From assembly GCA_031276415.1 (NCBI GenBank), contig JAISNF010000354.1:1-17299 (forward strand): DNA of 17,299 nucleotides, in the 5' to 3' direction. A program made the position numbers and the translations under genes. Shown one piece after another: positions 14,435 to 17,299 of this stretch. A model generated the notes under the pieces. The model searched no databases. It worked only from the letters and a program-made list of their open reading frames with translations, and was not told the DNA's origin. The stretch comes from Planctomycetaceae bacterium (GTDB lineage: Bacteria; Planctomycetota; Planctomycetia; Pirellulales; Thermoguttaceae). Numbering within the stretch: the first letter of the stretch is position 1; each line of letters opens with the position of its first letter.

Positions 14435-15514
14435 TTACGGAATCAGAGCCACTGCTCCGCCAATAGCGGCTGTTTCAAATAGGATTGCCCGAACTGAAAC
14501 CGGAAATGGATCAAGCATGTACGGCGAACAACTCCCAACACGATAATGCCCCAATGTGTAAACACATTCATTCGGCGGCGTAATTCCCATTTTGTACGGT
14601 AATAACGGAACCGTCAGGAAAAATTTTGTTCCCGAAATAACCGGCTGCAAAAACGGACAAATCGTATGCCCGTAACGCTCCAGTTGCACGTCTTCAAAAT
14701 AAGCCGCCTTCGTACATACCCCAGACGCTTTCCATTGATAACAAGTTTGCGTGAAATGGCGACCCGTGTAAGGACTCGTAATCAAAGGACACTCTTTAGG
14801 TAAGTCCCCAGGCAACGGGCGAATGTCAATCGAAATGTCTTTAATTGATTTAAATCCGGCTGTATCGGGACAAATAATTCCACGCCCCGAACTTCCCGAA
14901 ACTAATGTGTCGTTTGGAGATGGAGCGCGTGTTGTGCCGGATTGAACAATTACCTCCGGTTGAACAACAGGATTTTTAAGTTTTGCCGGTACTTGCGGTG
15001 CCTGTTTCGGTAATTTCGGAGTCGGTACTGAAGTTGTTGAAGATTGAGATGCCGAACGTTTGGGCGAAGACTCGGAAGAATCAGAATCTTTCGTTTGTGT
15101 TGATTTCGAATCAGTCGTTTCCTGTGGACGAGTATAAGGTTTCGGCGGATTGGACGGAACCAACGGAGTTGATGTTGCCCCGCTTGGCGGTGTTTTACTT
15201 TGTGGACGTTTTTCAGGATAAATTAGGTCTTGTTGCGCCGGAGTCGGTTTTACCGGACTAGGCTGCTGATACTGAACCTGCTGAATATACGAGGCATGAT
15301 TTTGATAATTAACCGCAATCGGTTGATTCATCGTAACCACACCACTAGCAGGTTTCGCCGCCGTTTTGGGTTTTACCCAATGAAGATTCCGGCTGGTCGT
15401 CATACCGCCATCACTTTTACTCCATTGAGTTGAGTCCGCTAAAACTGTAACTGTTTGCAATAAAAAGCAAGCAGTTACCGCCAGAATCATATTCGAAATA
15501 AAATAAATTTTCAT
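14435..15514 (-). CDS. Secreted protein, Pro/Ser/Thr-rich linker plus Cys-containing C-terminal domain, unknown function
   Basis: 359 residues. A signal peptide covers 1-26 (hydrophobic MILAVTACFLLQTVTVLA), with probable cleavage after VLA. Residues 28-200 are a low-complexity linker rich in Pro, Ser, Thr, Gln and Lys, probably disordered and extended. Residues 212-359 form a compact domain with seven cysteines (in IIC, EC, QTC, GVC, TIC, NEC, GSC) and motifs YFEDVQLERYGH (272-283), VPLLPYKMGI (302-311) and CVYTLGHYRVGSCSPY (317-332). I associate this domain with Pirellula-type planctomycetes, but I know of no function. Exported with paired cysteines, it could be a cell-surface or wall protein. 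ATG at 15514 has AGGAG eight bases upstream. It lies 54 bp after guaB on the same strand, so it may be read from the guaB transcript. Confidence 0.85.
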   Translation of the reverse strand: MKIYFISNMILAVTACFLLQTVTVLADSTQWSKSDGGMTTSRNLHWVKPKTAAKPASGVVTMNQPIAVNYQNHASYIQQVQYQQPSPVKPTPAQQDLIYPEKRPQSKTPPSGATSTPLVPSNPPKPYTRPQETTDSKSTQTKDSDSSESSPKRSASQSSTTSVPTPKLPKQAPQVPAKLKNPVVQPEVIVQSGTTRAPSPNDTLVSGSSGRGIICPDTAGFKSIKDISIDIRPLPGDLPKECPLITSPYTGRHFTQTCYQWKASGVCTKAAYFEDVQLERYGHTICPFLQPVISGTKFFLTVPLLPYKMGITPPNECVYTLGHYRVGSCSPYMLDPFPVSVRAILFETAAIGGAVALIP

Positions 15515-15568
15515 TTAATAGGCTCCTTCCCAATTTTTGTGTACCCGTGAACATTTTTTTGCTAACGG

Positions 15569-17023
15569 TTATTCACTACTGTAATTCGGTGCTTCCTGCG
15601 TGATCACAATATCGTGAGGATGATTTTCTTTTTCACTTGCCGGCGAAATCCGAATGAATCGCGATTTTGTCCGAAGTTCCTCAATCGTTTTGGTTCCGCA
15701 ATATCCCATTCCCGCACGAAGTCCGCCAACTAACTGGTACACGAACAGTCCCAATTGACCTTTGTAAGCAACACGTCCTTCGACTCCTTCCGGAACCAAC
15801 TTATCCGGTGTTGTTCCTTTTTGACGGTAACGATCACTGGAACCCTGAACCATGGCTCCCATTGATCCCATTCCGCGATAACTTTTATAAGTTCGTCCCT
15901 GATACAAAATCAATTCGCCCGGACTTTCTTCCAGTCCGGCAAACAGTCCTCCGATCATGACAACATGCGCTCCAGCGGCAATCGCTTTCGTAATATCGCC
16001 GGAATACCGGATTCCACCGTCTGCAATCACGGAAATCTCGGTTCCTTTCAAAGTCTCGGCAACACGTGCAATTGCGGTAATCTGCGGAACACCAACTCCC
16101 GAAACAACCCGTGTTGTACAAATTGATCCGGGACCAATACCGACTTTTACGGCATCCGCACCCGCATCAGCCAATGATTTTGCTCCTTCCGCTGTTGCCA
16201 CATTTCCCGCTACAACGTCAATATTATATCGTTTTTTTATTTGGCGGATGGTTTCAATAACATTGGCGGAATGACCGTGCGCACTGTCCACAACAAGCAA
16301 ATCAACATCTTGTTTTACCAAGCGTTCGACCCGTTCTTCATCCAAAACACCAACCGCCGCTCCCACCCGTAACCGACCTTGCTCGTCTTTACAGGCTCGT
16401 GGAAAACACCGCATCTTGTCAATGTCTTTGATTGTAATAAGACCTGTCAATCTATATGAATCGTCAACCAAAAGCAATTTCTCTACTTTTTTTTCCATTA
16501 AAATTTTTTCCGCCTGATCGAGAGTAACATTACCTGTTGCGGTTACAAGGTTTTCGGCGGTCATAACTTCAGAAATTTTTATATCATGATTTTCGAGAAA
16601 TCGTAAATCACGCCGTGTTAAAATTCCGCAAAGTCTCCCGTCTTCCTGAATTATCGGAACTCCAGAAACGTTTTGTTGTTCCATAATCGTTTGTGCCGCA
16701 TCAACGGTGGCTGTCGGGGGCAATGTTGCAGGATGCCGGATAATTCCGTTGGCACTTCGTTTTACTTTGGCGACTTCTTCGGCTTGATCTTCGATGGAGA
16801 GATTTTTGTGGATAATACCAATCCCGCCTTCTTGCGCCAACGCAATTGCCATTTTGGATTTTGTAACAGTGTCCATCGGCGAACTCATTAGCGGTATTGT
16901 CAATCGGATTCGATGCGTAATCTGCGTGCTAACATCGACTTCGGACGGAACAAAATCAGCATACTGCGGTTCAAGAAGTACATCGTCAAACGTAATTCCA
17001 GTTTCAGAAAATAAATGATCCAT
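15569..17023 (-). CDS. guaB: Inosine-5'-monophosphate dehydrogenase
   Basis: 484 residues, normal for bacterial IMPDH. It oxidises IMP to XMP with NAD+, the committed step of guanine nucleotide synthesis. The barrel is split by two CBS domains (about 93-205), the nucleotide-sensing Bateman module. Visible: ITFDDVLLEPQ (10-20), SSPMDTVT (47-54), VVDSAHGHS (244-252), GIGPGSICTTR with catalytic Cys302, IADGGIRYSGD (333-343), MIGGLFAG (356-363), and the flap Arg398-Tyr399 in SSDRYR. All catalytic residues are present, so it is expected to be active. The ATG at 17023 has no clear Shine-Dalgarno sequence. A TATACT in the AT-rich DNA upstream (about 17065) is a candidate -10 but I could not find a matching -35 at standard spacing. 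The secreted protein gene follows after 54 bp. Confidence 0.97.
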   Translation of the reverse strand: MDHLFSETGITFDDVLLEPQYADFVPSEVDVSTQITHRIRLTIPLMSSPMDTVTKSKMAIALAQEGGIGIIHKNLSIEDQAEEVAKVKRSANGIIRHPATLPPTATVDAAQTIMEQQNVSGVPIIQEDGRLCGILTRRDLRFLENHDIKISEVMTAENLVTATGNVTLDQAEKILMEKKVEKLLLVDDSYRLTGLITIKDIDKMRCFPRACKDEQGRLRVGAAVGVLDEERVERLVKQDVDLLVVDSAHGHSANVIETIRQIKKRYNIDVVAGNVATAEGAKSLADAGADAVKVGIGPGSICTTRVVSGVGVPQITAIARVAETLKGTEISVIADGGIRYSGDITKAIAAGAHVVMIGGLFAGLEESPGELILYQGRTYKSYRGMGSMGAMVQGSSDRYRQKGTTPDKLVPEGVEGRVAYKGQLGLFVYQLVGGLRAGMGYCGTKTIEELRTKSRFIRISPASEKENHPHDIVITQEAPNYSSE

Positions 17024-17140
17024 TTGATTGTTGCCGTTAATTGTGGAGAGTTTAAATTTAAATATAGTATAGTTTAAGTTATTGTAAGCAAATAAAAGGC
17101 TCAGGATTTTATTAGTAATTTTTCTAATTTTTTTTCAACT

Positions 17141-17299
17141 GGGAACTTCTAATAACTATTTTTTTTATTAACCACAGAGGACACAGAGGAATTTTTAATT
17201 GGTGGAATCAAAACGTTATTTAATGGCAACTTCTAAAAAGTTATTTTTTAGACGAAAAATATTTACAAGTCCTTATTTTTAAGGATGTGATTTTTTAAA
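17141..17299. repeat. Dispersed intergenic repeat, copy 7, followed by a truncated variant B copy
   Basis: 17141 begins gggaacttctaataact, then ttaaccacagaggacacag and the centre aatttttaattggtgg with aaaacgttattt. At 17225 a second edge, ggcaacttctaaaaa, opens an AT-rich unit similar to 11165-11258 that is cut by the window end. The two units abut, which suggests composite or repeated insertion. Located in the upstream region of guaB. Confidence 0.65.

Overview
The window looks like chromosomal DNA of an AT-rich planctomycete (Planctomycetota). The protein signature supports this: a QW-motif (squalene-cyclase-like) repeat protein with an N-terminal membrane anchor, a secreted proline/serine-rich protein with a Cys-containing C-terminal domain of a type I associate with Pirellula-like genomes, and a stand-alone LsrF-type aldolase/thiolase. 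The phylum is an inference from family resemblance; placement below phylum is not supported. I see no phage, transposase, CRISPR, rRNA or tRNA gene.

Layout. Positions 1-8020 are all minus strand: the first codons of a secreted or membrane protein cut by the left edge (1-80), the QW-repeat membrane protein (455-2275), a small three-segment membrane protein (2557-2877) coupled by a 1-base overlap to leuD (2877-3479), then a 686-bp gene-free stretch and a full-length chromosome segregation ATPase, smc (4166-8020). Next come lsrF-like (plus, 8301-9173), a convergent class II fructose-bisphosphate aldolase (minus, 9594-10610), and divergent pyruvate phosphate dikinase ppdK (plus, 11396-14122). The right end holds guaB (minus, 15569-17023) followed 54 bp downstream by a secreted protein of unknown function (14435-15514), probably one transcription unit.

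Function. The aldolase and ppdK form a lower/upper glycolysis-gluconeogenesis neighbourhood; the divergent fba/ppdK spacer carries a plausible sigma70-type promoter on each side. guaB (GMP synthesis), leuD (leucine synthesis) and smc (chromosome organisation) are housekeeping genes. No gene-encoded novel defence or mobile system is visible.

The unusual content is between the genes. Almost every spacer carries a member of a dispersed repeat family whose outer edge reads gggaacttctaaaaacc and which continues into ttaaccacagag-type arms. One copy (10817-11088) is bounded by perfect 15-bp terminal inverted repeats and has a second, 152-bp palindromic element nested in it. That inner element recurs almost unchanged, in inverted orientation, at 2355-2512, so it looks like a recently moved MITE-like sequence. 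Other spacers hold 21-bp-period tandem repeats (3846-3908, 9487-9570), a run of four adjacent hairpins (9206-9300), REP-like GC-rich palindromes (8123-8142, 10721-10772) and a perfect 26-bp stem (14224-14284). A repeat expansion also occurs inside the smc reading frame.

Gene-free stretches over 300 bp: 81-454 (one repeat copy, one weak hairpin), 3480-4165 (repeat copy, heptamer and 21-mer tandem repeats, a cgcagat-type repeat), 9174-9593 (hairpin run, repeat copy, 21-mer repeats), 10611-11395 (promoters, palindrome, nested element, ppdK leader hairpin) and 14123-14434 (two long hairpins).
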